This document shows, piece by piece, positions 6,284 through 14,272 of a stretch of 16,296 nt of DNA. Below the pieces are notes generated by a model. That model did not search any database. It was given only the letters and a program-made list of their open reading frames with translations, and had not been told where the DNA came from. Every line of letters begins with the position of its first letter. Within the stretch, counting starts at the first letter, position 1. This DNA is from Alkalihalobacillus alcalophilus ATCC 27647 = CGMCC 1.3604 (GTDB lineage: Bacteria; Bacillota; Bacilli; Bacillales; Bacillaceae_D), in the NCBI RefSeq assembly GCF_000292245.2, contig NZ_ALPT02000090.1, positions 1 to 16,296 on the forward strand, given 5' to 3'. The translations under genes were made by a program, and so were the position numbers.

Positions 6284-6314
6284 TAGTTCAAAAGAGAAAG
6301 GTTGAATTTAAGTT

Positions 6315-7502
6315 ATGAGAACATTTAAAAAATCAGAAGCACTTGAGCGGCTACCGAATCAGTTTTTTGCAAAACTTGTGAAAAAAGTGGCAGAGGTTAA
6401 AAAGCATCATGATGATGTGATTAACCTCGGTCAAGGGAACCCCGATCAGCCGACACCACAACATATTATTGAGGAGTTAAAGGTGGCTGCAGAAAATCCA
6501 CTCTATCATAAATATTCACCATTTGATGGGTTCGCCTTTTTAAAGGAAGCCGTTGCCAATTATTATATGAGAGAGTATGGAATCGAGATAGATCCTTCTA
6601 CAGAAGTGGCTATTCTAAATGGAACAAAAACAGGTCTTGTTGAAATAAGTCAATGCTTTTTAAACGAGGGCGATACGGTACTTGTTCCGGATCCTGGTTA
6701 TCCGGATTATTGGTCAGGTATAGCTTTAGCCGGGGCTAAAATGAAGTCCATTAAATTAAAAGAAGAGCTTGATTTTCACCCTGATTTTCAAGAGTTAAGT
6801 GAAAAAGATTGGGAAGAAGCAAAATTGATGTTCTTAAACTATCCTAATAACCCTACTGGAGCAACCGCAACAGAAGAGTTGTTTCAACAAGTGATAGAGC
6901 TTGCTGATGAGCACGACATTTGTGTTGTCCATGATTTTGCTTATGGGGCAATCGGCTATGATGGTCAAAAGCCACTAAGCTTTTTGCAAATACCTGGTGC
7001 TAAAGAGGTTGGAATTGAAATGATGACCTTGTCGAAAACATATAATATGGCAGGGTGGAGAGTCGGTTTTGCGATTGGAAACCCAAGTGTGATAGAAGCG
7101 ATTGAGTTGTTACAAGATCATTATTATTGTAGCTTATTTGGAGGGATTCAACAGGCAGCAGCCCATGCATTGCTTTCCGATCAATCTTCGGTCGAAGAAC
7201 TAGTGACGATGTATGAGAGTCGTCGAGATGTTCTAGTAACGAAGGCGAAGGAAATGGGCTGGCACGTGAAGGCACCAAAAGGTTCGTTTTTTGCTTGGTT
7301 TAAAGTTCCTGAAGGATTTACTTCTGAGGAATTTGCTGATCTTCTGTTAGAGAAAGCTCATGTCGTCGTCGCTCCAGGGATTGGTTTTGGGGAAGCAGGA
7401 GAGGGATATATTCGAATTGGCTTGTTAACAGATGAAGACACTTTGATTGAAGCAATGAATCGAATCGCTGAACTGAATGTTTTTCATACACAAAACGTAT
7501 AA
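6315..7502 (+). CDS. mtnE: Methionine salvage aminotransferase MtnE (2-keto-4-methylthiobutyrate transaminase)
   Basis: A fold-type I PLP-dependent aminotransferase of 395 residues. It is expected to convert 2-keto-4-methylthiobutyrate to methionine in the last step of methionine salvage. The cofactor lysine is Lys241 in SKTYNMAGWRVGF. Asp207 and Tyr210 (HDFAYG) and Asn178 (NYPNNPTGA) are the usual PLP contacts, and the substrate-binding Arg is in GYIRIGLL near the end. The N-terminal LPNQFFAKLVKKV, INLGQGNPDQPTP and VPDPGYPDYWSG segments agree closely with B. subtilis MtnE (YkrV) as I remember it, more than with other class I aminotransferases. The nearest ribosome binding site, AAAGG at 6297-6301, is rather far from the ATG. 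No other mtn gene is nearby. A broader substrate range is possible. Confidence 0.85.
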   Translation: MRTFKKSEALERLPNQFFAKLVKKVAEVKKHHDDVINLGQGNPDQPTPQHIIEELKVAAENPLYHKYSPFDGFAFLKEAVANYYMREYGIEIDPSTEVAILNGTKTGLVEISQCFLNEGDTVLVPDPGYPDYWSGIALAGAKMKSIKLKEELDFHPDFQELSEKDWEEAKLMFLNYPNNPTGATATEELFQQVIELADEHDICVVHDFAYGAIGYDGQKPLSFLQIPGAKEVGIEMMTLSKTYNMAGWRVGFAIGNPSVIEAIELLQDHYYCSLFGGIQQAAAHALLSDQSSVEELVTMYESRRDVLVTKAKEMGWHVKAPKGSFFAWFKVPEGFTSEEFADLLLEKAHVVVAPGIGFGEAGEGYIRIGLLTDEDTLIEAMNRIAELNVFHTQNV

Positions 7503-7593
7503 ATAGCCATTTGTGCAATAAAATCAAATTATAAGTAGAGATTATATCAGAAAAGAGTAATGTTTGGTAAAGTAAAAAAGGGGAGGGATGAAT

Positions 7594-8220
7594 ATGAATT
7601 CAATTCAAAATATTTATTGTATCGGTCGAAATTATGTTAATCACGCTAAGGAGCTTGGAAATGAAGTACCAACAGAGCCGCTGCTTTTTTCTAAACCAAC
7701 ACATGCTCTTGCTTTAGCAAACGGTGAAAGCTATTTGTATCCATATGATGGTGAGGAAATTCACCATGAATTAGAGGTTGTTTTACATATTAATAAAGAG
7801 GTAAAAAAAGGGGATAAAGTCGAGGATGTTGTTGATAAAATGGCTTTGGGGGTTGACTTAACTCTACGTCATTTACAAACAAAGCTAAAGAAAAAAGGAC
7901 ATCCTTGGCTAAGAGCAAAGGGTTTTCCAAACTCAGCGATCATAACTGATTTTTGGTCGTTTAAAGGTGTGGACGATTGTCAAAAAAGAAGTTTTTCATT
8001 ATTGAAAAATGGGAATATAGTTCAGGAGGGGACCATTAATGATATGCTGTTTGATTTCCAAGCTATTATTGATGAATGTGCTGATACTTTTGGACTTGGA
8101 AAAGGCGATATCATTTATACCGGTACACCTGAAGGAGTAGGGCCGGTAGAGCATGACGATCACTTTGTTTTATGTTGGGATGAGAAAGAAGTAGGAGCTT
8201 TTCACGCTAAAAGAAGATGA
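7594..8220 (+). CDS. Fumarylacetoacetate hydrolase family protein (FAHD1-like)
   Basis: A 208-residue cytosolic enzyme of the FAH fold that cleaves or decarboxylates small beta-keto acids with Mg2+. Human FAHD1 is an acylpyruvase and oxaloacetate decarboxylase. The start is the second in-frame ATG at 7594, six bases after GGGGAGGG (7580-7587); the ATG at 7588 directly touches that site. Metal ligands are Glu59 and Glu61 in IHHELEV and Asp88 in GVDLTLR. Lys109 in WLRAKGF and the late YTGTPEGVGPV block complete the FAHD1-type signature. It lies 91 bases after mtnE and 21 bases before the phosphodiesterase gene, in the same direction, so cotranscription is likely. The true substrate is not evident from sequence. 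Confidence 0.88.
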   Translation: MNSIQNIYCIGRNYVNHAKELGNEVPTEPLLFSKPTHALALANGESYLYPYDGEEIHHELEVVLHINKEVKKGDKVEDVVDKMALGVDLTLRHLQTKLKKKGHPWLRAKGFPNSAIITDFWSFKGVDDCQKRSFSLLKNGNIVQEGTINDMLFDFQAIIDECADTFGLGKGDIIYTGTPEGVGPVEHDDHFVLCWDEKEVGAFHAKRR

Positions 8221-8241
8221 TTTAGAAGGAGCAGTGGATAA

Positions 8242-8985
8242 ATGATTTATAATGAAATATTTGCACACCGTGGGTTTTCAAGTAAATATCCAGAGAATAC
8301 GATGAGTGCTTTTAAAGCAGCGGCTGAATTAGATATAGATGGAATAGAGTTAGATGTTCAGTTAACAAAAGATGGTGTGCTAGTAATTATGCATGATTTA
8401 AAATTGGATCGGACAACAAATGGGAAAGGATTTGTACGCCAAACATCCTCTTATGAAATTCAAACATTATCTGCAGGAGCTTGGTTTTCCGATGAATTTG
8501 AAAAAGAGCGAGTACCTACATTAGAAGAATTCTTTCAGTGGGTAAAGCCTTTATCTCTAAAAATAAATATAGAATTAAAGGGCTTAGTGGAAGACCGTGA
8601 ACAGTTGATTGAAAAAGTACTTAATTTAGTAAGATCTTATTCTTTAGAGGAGCGAGTTATTTTTTCATCTTTTGATCACCGTGGGATGAAAATGTTAAAA
8701 AACAGGGCTCCTGAAATAGAATCGGCAGTGATTGCGATGGCTGCTATTTTTGGACCAGAGCATTATGCAACAACGGTTGGTGTTGAAGGATACCATTTTT
8801 ATAGTCCCACTTTGCTTGAAGAAGAAGCAAAAAAGCTTATCCGCTCTGAATTTTTAATCAGGCCTTTCACTGTCAATCGTGAAGAAGATTTAAAGAAGTT
8901 TATGAGCTGGGGAGTTGCAGGACTTTTTACAGATAACCCAGACCTTGCTGTAAAGGTGAGAGAATCTTTAAAAAAGGGTAAATAA
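8242..8985 (+). CDS. Cytosolic glycerophosphodiester phosphodiesterase (GDPD family)
   Basis: A 247-residue TIM-barrel enzyme that hydrolyses glycerophosphodiesters to glycerol-3-phosphate and an alcohol. Catalytic and metal residues are all present: His9-Arg10-Gly11, Glu18-Asn19-Thr20, Glu36 and Asp38 in IELDVQ, His51-Asp52, and Glu111 and Lys113 in NIELKG. The end shows VAGLFTDNPDLA, the typical closing motif. No signal peptide or membrane segment is seen, so it acts inside the cell, unlike secreted GlpQ. AAGGAG lies ten bases before the ATG. It is the last gene of the probable mtnE-FAH-GDPD unit and is followed by a terminator. Confidence 0.92.
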   Translation: MIYNEIFAHRGFSSKYPENTMSAFKAAAELDIDGIELDVQLTKDGVLVIMHDLKLDRTTNGKGFVRQTSSYEIQTLSAGAWFSDEFEKERVPTLEEFFQWVKPLSLKINIELKGLVEDREQLIEKVLNLVRSYSLEERVIFSSFDHRGMKMLKNRAPEIESAVIAMAAIFGPEHYATTVGVEGYHFYSPTLLEEEAKKLIRSEFLIRPFTVNREEDLKKFMSWGVAGLFTDNPDLAVKVRESLKKGK

Positions 8986-9005
8986 TGAATGTGAATGTAA
9001 GGAGG

Positions 9006-9041
9006 AAAAGTCGGTGAAAAGTGATGTTCTTCGGCTTTTTT
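9006..9041 (+). terminator. Intrinsic terminator after the GDPD gene
   Basis: AAAAGTCG (9006-9013) pairs with CGGCTTTT (9032-9039) with one wobble pair, with an inner GAA/TTC stem, and runs into six T (9036-9041). An AAGGAGG immediately before it (8999-9005) has no credible gene behind it. Confidence 0.75.
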
Positions 9042-9134
9042 GATCGGCTTTTGAACGAAGGTGATACATAGACTTATAAGACAAAAGTCAGGGCCAAAGC
9101 CAAGTGAAGACAAAACCAACATGATAGCACACAT

Positions 9135-9183
9135 AAAAAACGGCTCTCCCTTATAGGTCACTTTAATAACCTTGGGAAAGCCG
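9135..9183 (-). terminator. Intrinsic terminator of the glgCDAP operon
   Basis: On the minus strand, CGGCTTTCCC (9183-9174) pairs with GGGAGAGCCG (9150-9141), with one G-U pair and an inner AGGT/ACCT stem. Six T follow (9140-9135). It lies 15 bases beyond the glgP stop codon. Between it and the GDPD terminator (9042-9134) I see no feature. Confidence 0.88.
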
Positions 9184-9197
9184 GAAGCTGTTAAAAA

Positions 9198-11618
9198 TTA
9201 GAGTGGATGAATATCCCAAATCTCGTTGGCATATTCGGAAATGGTGCGGTCACTAGAAAATTTTCCTGAATGAGCGATATTCGTTATGCTCTTTTTGAGC
9301 CAGCTTTTTTGGTTACGGTATGTTTGTTCGACATGTTGTTGAGCTTCGACATAACTATCGAAGTCTTTTAGAACAAAATATTCATCATTATTATAAAGCA
9401 AAGAATAATAAATGTTTTTGAATTCAACATCATCATAAGTGAAAAATTGATTGACGAGTTTATCCATGACGACCCGAAGACGTTGATCACTATTATAAAT
9501 ATCACGTGCCCGGTAATTTCCGTTTTGTTGATATTCAAATACTTGTTCCGATGTTAATCCAAAGGTGAAAATATTATTGGGACCTACCATATCACGAATT
9601 TCAACATTCGCACCATCAAGTGTGCCAATTGTTAAGGCACCATTCATCATGAGCTTCATATTACCTGTACCAGAAGCTTCCTTACTTGCGGTCGATATTT
9701 GCTCGCTAATGTCAGCGGCAGGAATAATTTTTTCTGCGAGCGAAACATTGTAATTTTCTAAAAAAATCACCTTTAATTTATCTTTTACAACGGGGTCATT
9801 ATTGATTTTGTCAGAAGTTGAGGTGATTAATTTAATCACCTGCTTCGCAAAGTGGTAACCTGGTGCCGCTTTAGCCCCAAAAATAAAGGTACGTGGTGTC
9901 ATTTGGATATTCGGATTATCACGGCATAGTTGATAAAGGTGAAGAATATGAAATAAGTTTAGGAGCTGTCTTTTATAACCATGAAGTCGTTTAATATGAA
10001 CATCAAAAATGGATTGGGTATCAATTTTAATATCGTATTCAGATTGGATGAATTCAGCTAAACGTTCTTTGTTCTTAAGCTTCACTTTCGCAATTTCCTC
10101 TTGAAAACTAGCGTCATCTGTATATTTAATGAGTTGTATCAGTTCTCGTGGTTCTTTAATCCAGTTCTTTCCGATTGAATTAGATAAAAGCTGCGCTAAA
10201 TTGCGATTTACATTCATTAGCCAACGTCTATGTGTAATGCCGTTGGTCTTATTATTAAAGCGTTCCGGAAAAATGGTGTGAAAGTTTTTCATTTCTCGAT
10301 TTTTTAAGATATCAGTATGCAATTTCGCGACGCCATTGACAGAAAAACTTCCAGCGATCGCTAAATGAGCCATATGAATTTGACCGTAAGAAATAATCGC
10401 CATTTCCGCAATTTTATCTCGAAGTTCAGGGTGGTCGTAATAAATAGACTGACAAAAACGCTCATTGATTTCATTAATGATCATATAGATTCTCGGGAGT
10501 AATGATTGGACCATATCAATTGGCCATTTTTCTAGTGCTTCGACTAAAGTTGTATGATTTGTATAGGCAACAGTTGAGGTTGTAATTTTCCAAGCATCGT
10601 CCCAGCCTAATTGCTCTTCGTCCATTAAGAGTCGCATTAATTCAGGGATGACTAGACTTGGGTGTGTATCATTAATTTGAATGGCTACTTTTTGTGGGAG
10701 GAGGAAAAAGTCATCATGTTTTCTTTTGAAACGACTTAAAATGCTTTGAAGGCCAGCGGATACAAGGAAGTATTGTTGTTTTAACCGCAGGAGACGCCCT
10801 TCATAATACGAATCATCGGGATAGAGAAATTCTGAGATTTGTTCAACTGATCTTTTGTAATCTAAATAGTGATAATAATCATGCCCTTCTGAGGAGTGGA
10901 AATGAAAGGAGTTAGGCATCGATTCAGCACTCCATAAGCGGAGGGAGTTCACTGTTTCGTTTTCATAACCGACAATAGGAACATCATAAGGAATTGCTAA
11001 TACCCTCTCAAAGTTCTTATGTTCAACATGGAGGTGGTTATCTTTTGACACTAATAAAACCTCTCCACCGAAGTGAACTTCCACTGATTTATCAGAACGC
11101 TTAGTTTCCCACATATAGTCATCTTTGAGCCAATAATCGGGTAGCTCGACTTGGTATCCGTTGACCATCTTTTGTTGGAAAAGGCCATATTTATAACGAA
11201 TTCCGACACCATGACCTGGTAGGTTTAATGAGGCAAGTGAATCAAGGAAACAAGCCGCTAGTCGTCCGAGTCCACCATTTCCTAGACCTGCATCATGTTC
11301 CTCAATAAAAACCTTGTCTGAATTAAAGCCAAGCTCTTTTAAACCTTCTTCACAAGTTGATAATAAACCAGCATTTAATAAGTTGCTTTCGATTAATCTT
11401 CCTAAGAGAAACTCCATTGAAAAATAGTACATTTGTTTCTCATCTTGTTCAACTTGTTGATTTTGAGTCTTTTGCCATTTTCGTAGGATGATGTCTTTTA
11501 GAAGTAAGCTTACCGTTTGATAGGCTTCTTTATTTGTAGCCTCATCAACGGTTTTTCCGAATGTGGTTGTTAGCTTATCTATGAAGCTTTGAACAAACTC
11601 TGTTTGGGTGATGTTCAT
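9198..11618 (-). CDS. glgP: Glycogen (alpha-glucan) phosphorylase
   Basis: Phosphorolyses alpha-1,4 glucan chains to glucose-1-phosphate. At 806 residues it has the full length for the family. The PLP-binding lysine is Lys655 in EASGTGNMKLMMNG, followed by LTIGTLDGANVEI. GLGNGGLGRLAACFLDSLAS (111-130), FSMEFLLGR (66-74) and QINDTHPSL (314-322) are conserved blocks of bacterial and animal phosphorylases. It is the last gene of the operon. Its ATG lies inside the end of glgA, giving a 44-base overlap in another frame, and its N-terminus still aligns with B. subtilis GlgP, so the start is probably right. AGGAG sits about ten bases upstream, within glgA. Translational coupling with glgA is likely. 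Confidence 0.97.
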   Translation of the reverse strand: MNITQTEFVQSFIDKLTTTFGKTVDEATNKEAYQTVSLLLKDIILRKWQKTQNQQVEQDEKQMYYFSMEFLLGRLIESNLLNAGLLSTCEEGLKELGFNSDKVFIEEHDAGLGNGGLGRLAACFLDSLASLNLPGHGVGIRYKYGLFQQKMVNGYQVELPDYWLKDDYMWETKRSDKSVEVHFGGEVLLVSKDNHLHVEHKNFERVLAIPYDVPIVGYENETVNSLRLWSAESMPNSFHFHSSEGHDYYHYLDYKRSVEQISEFLYPDDSYYEGRLLRLKQQYFLVSAGLQSILSRFKRKHDDFFLLPQKVAIQINDTHPSLVIPELMRLLMDEEQLGWDDAWKITTSTVAYTNHTTLVEALEKWPIDMVQSLLPRIYMIINEINERFCQSIYYDHPELRDKIAEMAIISYGQIHMAHLAIAGSFSVNGVAKLHTDILKNREMKNFHTIFPERFNNKTNGITHRRWLMNVNRNLAQLLSNSIGKNWIKEPRELIQLIKYTDDASFQEEIAKVKLKNKERLAEFIQSEYDIKIDTQSIFDVHIKRLHGYKRQLLNLFHILHLYQLCRDNPNIQMTPRTFIFGAKAAPGYHFAKQVIKLITSTSDKINNDPVVKDKLKVIFLENYNVSLAEKIIPAADISEQISTASKEASGTGNMKLMMNGALTIGTLDGANVEIRDMVGPNNIFTFGLTSEQVFEYQQNGNYRARDIYNSDQRLRVVMDKLVNQFFTYDDVEFKNIYYSLLYNNDEYFVLKDFDSYVEAQQHVEQTYRNQKSWLKKSITNIAHSGKFSSDRTISEYANEIWDIHPL

Positions 11619-13041
11619 TTGTAGACACTCCTCTCCTATCTCTAAGGGATAAATATAACTTTTTATACATCAACGCCGACTGCTCCCAGTTAAAGGTCGA
11701 TTTATATATATTCGATAGTAGCTGGCTCCACAGCTCTTTATTTTTATATAGATAAAGGCCACGACGAATGGTATATAAAAAGTCACTAGCATTATAATTC
11801 GTGAAACTTAGTCCATTTCCTGCTCCTTCATATTCATTAAATGCGCTGATCGTGTCTTTTAACCCACCTGTTTCACGAACGATGGGAACTGTCTCATATT
11901 GAAGAGCGACCATTTGGCTTAATCCGCATGGCTCAAATAAGGATGGCATTAACAAAAAGTCGGCACTAGCATAAACTTTGCGAGCAAAGCTTTCAGAAAA
12001 GCCAAGAACTGTTCGCACTTTACTCGGATAACGACTTTGTAATTGTAAGAAATTTTGTTCGAGTCGCTCTTCACCTGTCCCAACAATAATGAGCTGAACA
12101 TTTTCATTTTGAAGCAGTTCATCTGCTACATCTAACAGCAAATCGGGTCCTTTACTTTGAACAAGTCTTGATATGACAGTAAAAACAGGGATGTCTTTGG
12201 ATGAAGGTAAATGCAACTCATCTTGGAGGGTTAGCTTATTTTCACTTTTTCGGTCTGGATCTTGATAAAAAGGAACAGAAATATTCGGATCTAGTAGTGG
12301 ATCATAACTATTTGTATCGACACCGTTCAAAATCCCGCACAATTTATTTTTATTTTGAGAAAGGATCTGATGCAACCCTTCGCCCCCAAGCTCTGTTGTA
12401 ATTTCTTCTGCATAACTCGGGCTTACGGTTGTAATAAAATCCGCATGGAAAATCGCAGCTTTTACGAAGTTGATACAATCCTCATGAAGTAAACCTGGTA
12501 AATGTTCGTCTGAAAAGTGGAGAAGCTCATAAAAAATGTTTTTTGGAAAAACTCCTTGATAATGAAGATTATGAATCGTAAATACGGTTTGAATATCAGA
12601 TTGTTTTGCTTTCAAGTAAGCAGGCAATAAGGCGGTTTGCCAATCGTGACAGTGGAGAAGATCGACTTCTAAATGAAGTTCTTCTAAAAGAGCAAGAATG
12701 GCATGGGTGAAAAAAACAAAACGTTCTCCATCATCAGGATAGCCATAGAGTCGTTCTCTTTTAAAATAATATTCATTGTCAATAAAATAATAGGTGATTG
12801 ATTGCTGTTGTAAGGTAAAAACGCCGCAATATTGTTTTCTCCATTTCACATAAACAGGAAAGCTGGTCACAAAGGTTAATTGCTCTTCAAATTCTGCTTG
12901 AAGAATTGCTGCTTTCGGTAAAATGACTGAAACACGAGTATGTTCATCTTGTAATTGGGAAGGGAGAGAGCCAATGACATCTGCTAGTCCACCAGTTTTA
13001 AAAAAAGGGTAACATTCGCTTGCCGCAAAAACGATATTCAT
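11575..13041 (-). CDS. glgA: Glycogen synthase (ADP-glucose-dependent, GT5)
   Basis: Transfers glucose from ADP-glucose to the growing alpha-1,4 glucan. I place the start at the ATG at 13041, because AGGAGG (13053-13048) lies six bases before it and the protein then begins MNIVFAASECYPF, as GlgA proteins do. An upstream ATG at 13065 would precede the ribosome binding site. The 488-residue product has KTGGLAD (15-21) for ADP-glucose binding, HDW (132-134), SRLVQSKG (291-298) with the catalytic-site Arg and Lys, and the C-terminal PSLFEPCGLSQ with Glu370. The last roughly 20 residues (RDRRGVSTNEHHPN and on) extend past the usual GlgA end and are encoded partly in the overlap with glgP, suggesting loss of an earlier stop. 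Confidence 0.96.
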   Translation of the reverse strand: MNIVFAASECYPFFKTGGLADVIGSLPSQLQDEHTRVSVILPKAAILQAEFEEQLTFVTSFPVYVKWRKQYCGVFTLQQQSITYYFIDNEYYFKRERLYGYPDDGERFVFFTHAILALLEELHLEVDLLHCHDWQTALLPAYLKAKQSDIQTVFTIHNLHYQGVFPKNIFYELLHFSDEHLPGLLHEDCINFVKAAIFHADFITTVSPSYAEEITTELGGEGLHQILSQNKNKLCGILNGVDTNSYDPLLDPNISVPFYQDPDRKSENKLTLQDELHLPSSKDIPVFTVISRLVQSKGPDLLLDVADELLQNENVQLIIVGTGEERLEQNFLQLQSRYPSKVRTVLGFSESFARKVYASADFLLMPSLFEPCGLSQMVALQYETVPIVRETGGLKDTISAFNEYEGAGNGLSFTNYNASDFLYTIRRGLYLYKNKELWSQLLSNIYKSTFNWEQSALMYKKLYLSLRDRRGVSTNEHHPNRVCSKLHR

Positions 13042-13110
13042 ATACATCCTCCTATATTCAGCCATTGATAAACATATTCTATAAATGAAAGGAAATTCCT
13101 TTGCAAAGAG

Positions 13111-13138
13111 AATCCGCCAACGTGTTAGTTAGCGGATT
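13111..13138 (-). other. Intercistronic hairpin between glgD and glgA
   Basis: AATCCGC (13111-13117) and GCGGATT (13132-13138) form a 7-bp stem with an inner AAC/GTT. On the minus strand it is followed only by CTCTTTGC, not a true T-tract. It may be an RNA-processing or stabilising structure, or a weak attenuator, rather than a full terminator. A second small palindrome AAAGGA/TCCTTT lies beside it near 13087-13102. Confidence 0.5.
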
Positions 13139-13153
13139 TCTTAATGTTATTGA

Positions 13154-14260
13154 TTAAATTACTTGGCTTTTAGCAATAAGAAAGGGGGTTTCTATCGTGC
13201 CTTTTCGCCTTTGGTAAGGGGTCACTTGAATGTTCTTATCTAAAATAACATGACTTAATTGACTAGATTGTTGAATCGTGCAACGCTGCATAATAATTGA
13301 ATTTTCAACGATTGCTCCCTTCTGTACATGGACACCAGAAAAGAGAATGCTATTTTTAACCGTGCCTTCAACAACACAACCATTGGCAATTAAGGAATGG
13401 CTGACTTTGGCTCCTTTTTTATATTGAGTAGGTGGCTCATCTTTTATTTTAGAAAAGATCGGATTCGCCTGTAAAAATAACTTCTGATAATTAATATCTT
13501 GCAGTAACTCCATACTATATTTGTAATAGCTTTCAACCGAATCTATAACAGCATGATATCCATCGTAAGCATAGCTATGGATGGCTAAACGATCGAGGTG
13601 AGCGAACACGCCATCTAATAACAAATCAGATTTATGATTAGAGATACAATAGTCAACCAATTCTAGTAGTACCTTTTTAGAAATGATGTACATATTCATA
13701 AATAGATGAGGATTTTGTTGATCATTAATTAACGCTTGAACAGCCCCTTTTTTATTGAATTGCAGTTTTAATTTATTTTGGTTTTGACCATTTGTTTTAT
13801 AGTTAGGATAATAAATAACAGTGACATCTGCATTTGTTTGAAGGTGTTGCTCAAAAACAGCTTGATAATCAATCGTACATAAGTGAGTGCTCCCAGATAT
13901 TAACACGTAATCAGCCTGGCTTCTCATAAAAAAATCTCGATTATTATGAAAATGCTGTAGGTCACCTAAAGAACGATCTGTTGGATCATTCCAATCTGGT
14001 GGAAGAATAAAAAAGCCACCGTTTTTTCGGTTTAAATCCCAAGGTTGACCTGTGCCAAGATGGTCCATTAAAGAACGATATTTTTTCCTAGCAAATAAAG
14101 CAATTTCATGAACTTGTGCTGTTACCATATTGGATAGCACAAAATCAATCAGTCGATAACGAGATGCGAAAGGTGTCGCTGCAACACAACGGAAATACGT
14201 TAACTCTTTTAATAAATCATTTTCATGGTCTAATTGAATAACACCGAGCATTTTTTTCAT
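13154..14260 (-). CDS. glgD: GlgD, regulatory subunit of glucose-1-phosphate adenylyltransferase
   Basis: A 368-residue paralogue of GlgC that forms the heteromeric GlgCD enzyme. The nucleotidyltransferase scaffold is visible: CVAATPFASRYRLIDFVLSN (25-44), GTGQPWDLNRKNGGFFILPP, and a C-terminal left-handed beta-helix (about 290-350) with hexapeptide-like repeats such as SLIANGCVVEGTVKNSILFS. The GGxGxR substrate loop at the N-terminus, present in GlgC, is missing (it begins MLGVIQLDHEND), and the GDH motif of GlgC is replaced by SGSTHL. Both changes fit a non-catalytic subunit. It starts 12 bases after the glgC stop codon, and its AAAGGA ribosome binding site overlaps that stop. Confidence 0.95.
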   Translation of the reverse strand: MKKMLGVIQLDHENDLLKELTYFRCVAATPFASRYRLIDFVLSNMVTAQVHEIALFARKKYRSLMDHLGTGQPWDLNRKNGGFFILPPDWNDPTDRSLGDLQHFHNNRDFFMRSQADYVLISGSTHLCTIDYQAVFEQHLQTNADVTVIYYPNYKTNGQNQNKLKLQFNKKGAVQALINDQQNPHLFMNMYIISKKVLLELVDYCISNHKSDLLLDGVFAHLDRLAIHSYAYDGYHAVIDSVESYYKYSMELLQDINYQKLFLQANPIFSKIKDEPPTQYKKGAKVSHSLIANGCVVEGTVKNSILFSGVHVQKGAIVENSIIMQRCTIQQSSQLSHVILDKNIQVTPYQRRKGTIETPFLIAKSQVI

Positions 14261-14272
14261 TATATCTTCCTT

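Noticed and set aside
5935..6291. 118-codon minus-strand reading frame across the nitroreductase end and the repeat, considered as a transposase remnant
   Set aside because: No recognisable transposase motif, it overlaps a real gene, a strong promoter and a terminator on the other strand, and it has no ribosome binding site that I could see.
8999..9043. AAGGAGG followed by a GTG and a nine-codon open frame, a possible leader peptide
   Set aside because: The frame lies inside the GDPD terminator hairpin and no downstream plus-strand gene could be controlled by it.
8799..9161. 120-codon minus-strand frame over the GDPD end
   Set aside because: Runs through two terminators and antisense to conserved GDPD motifs; no support.
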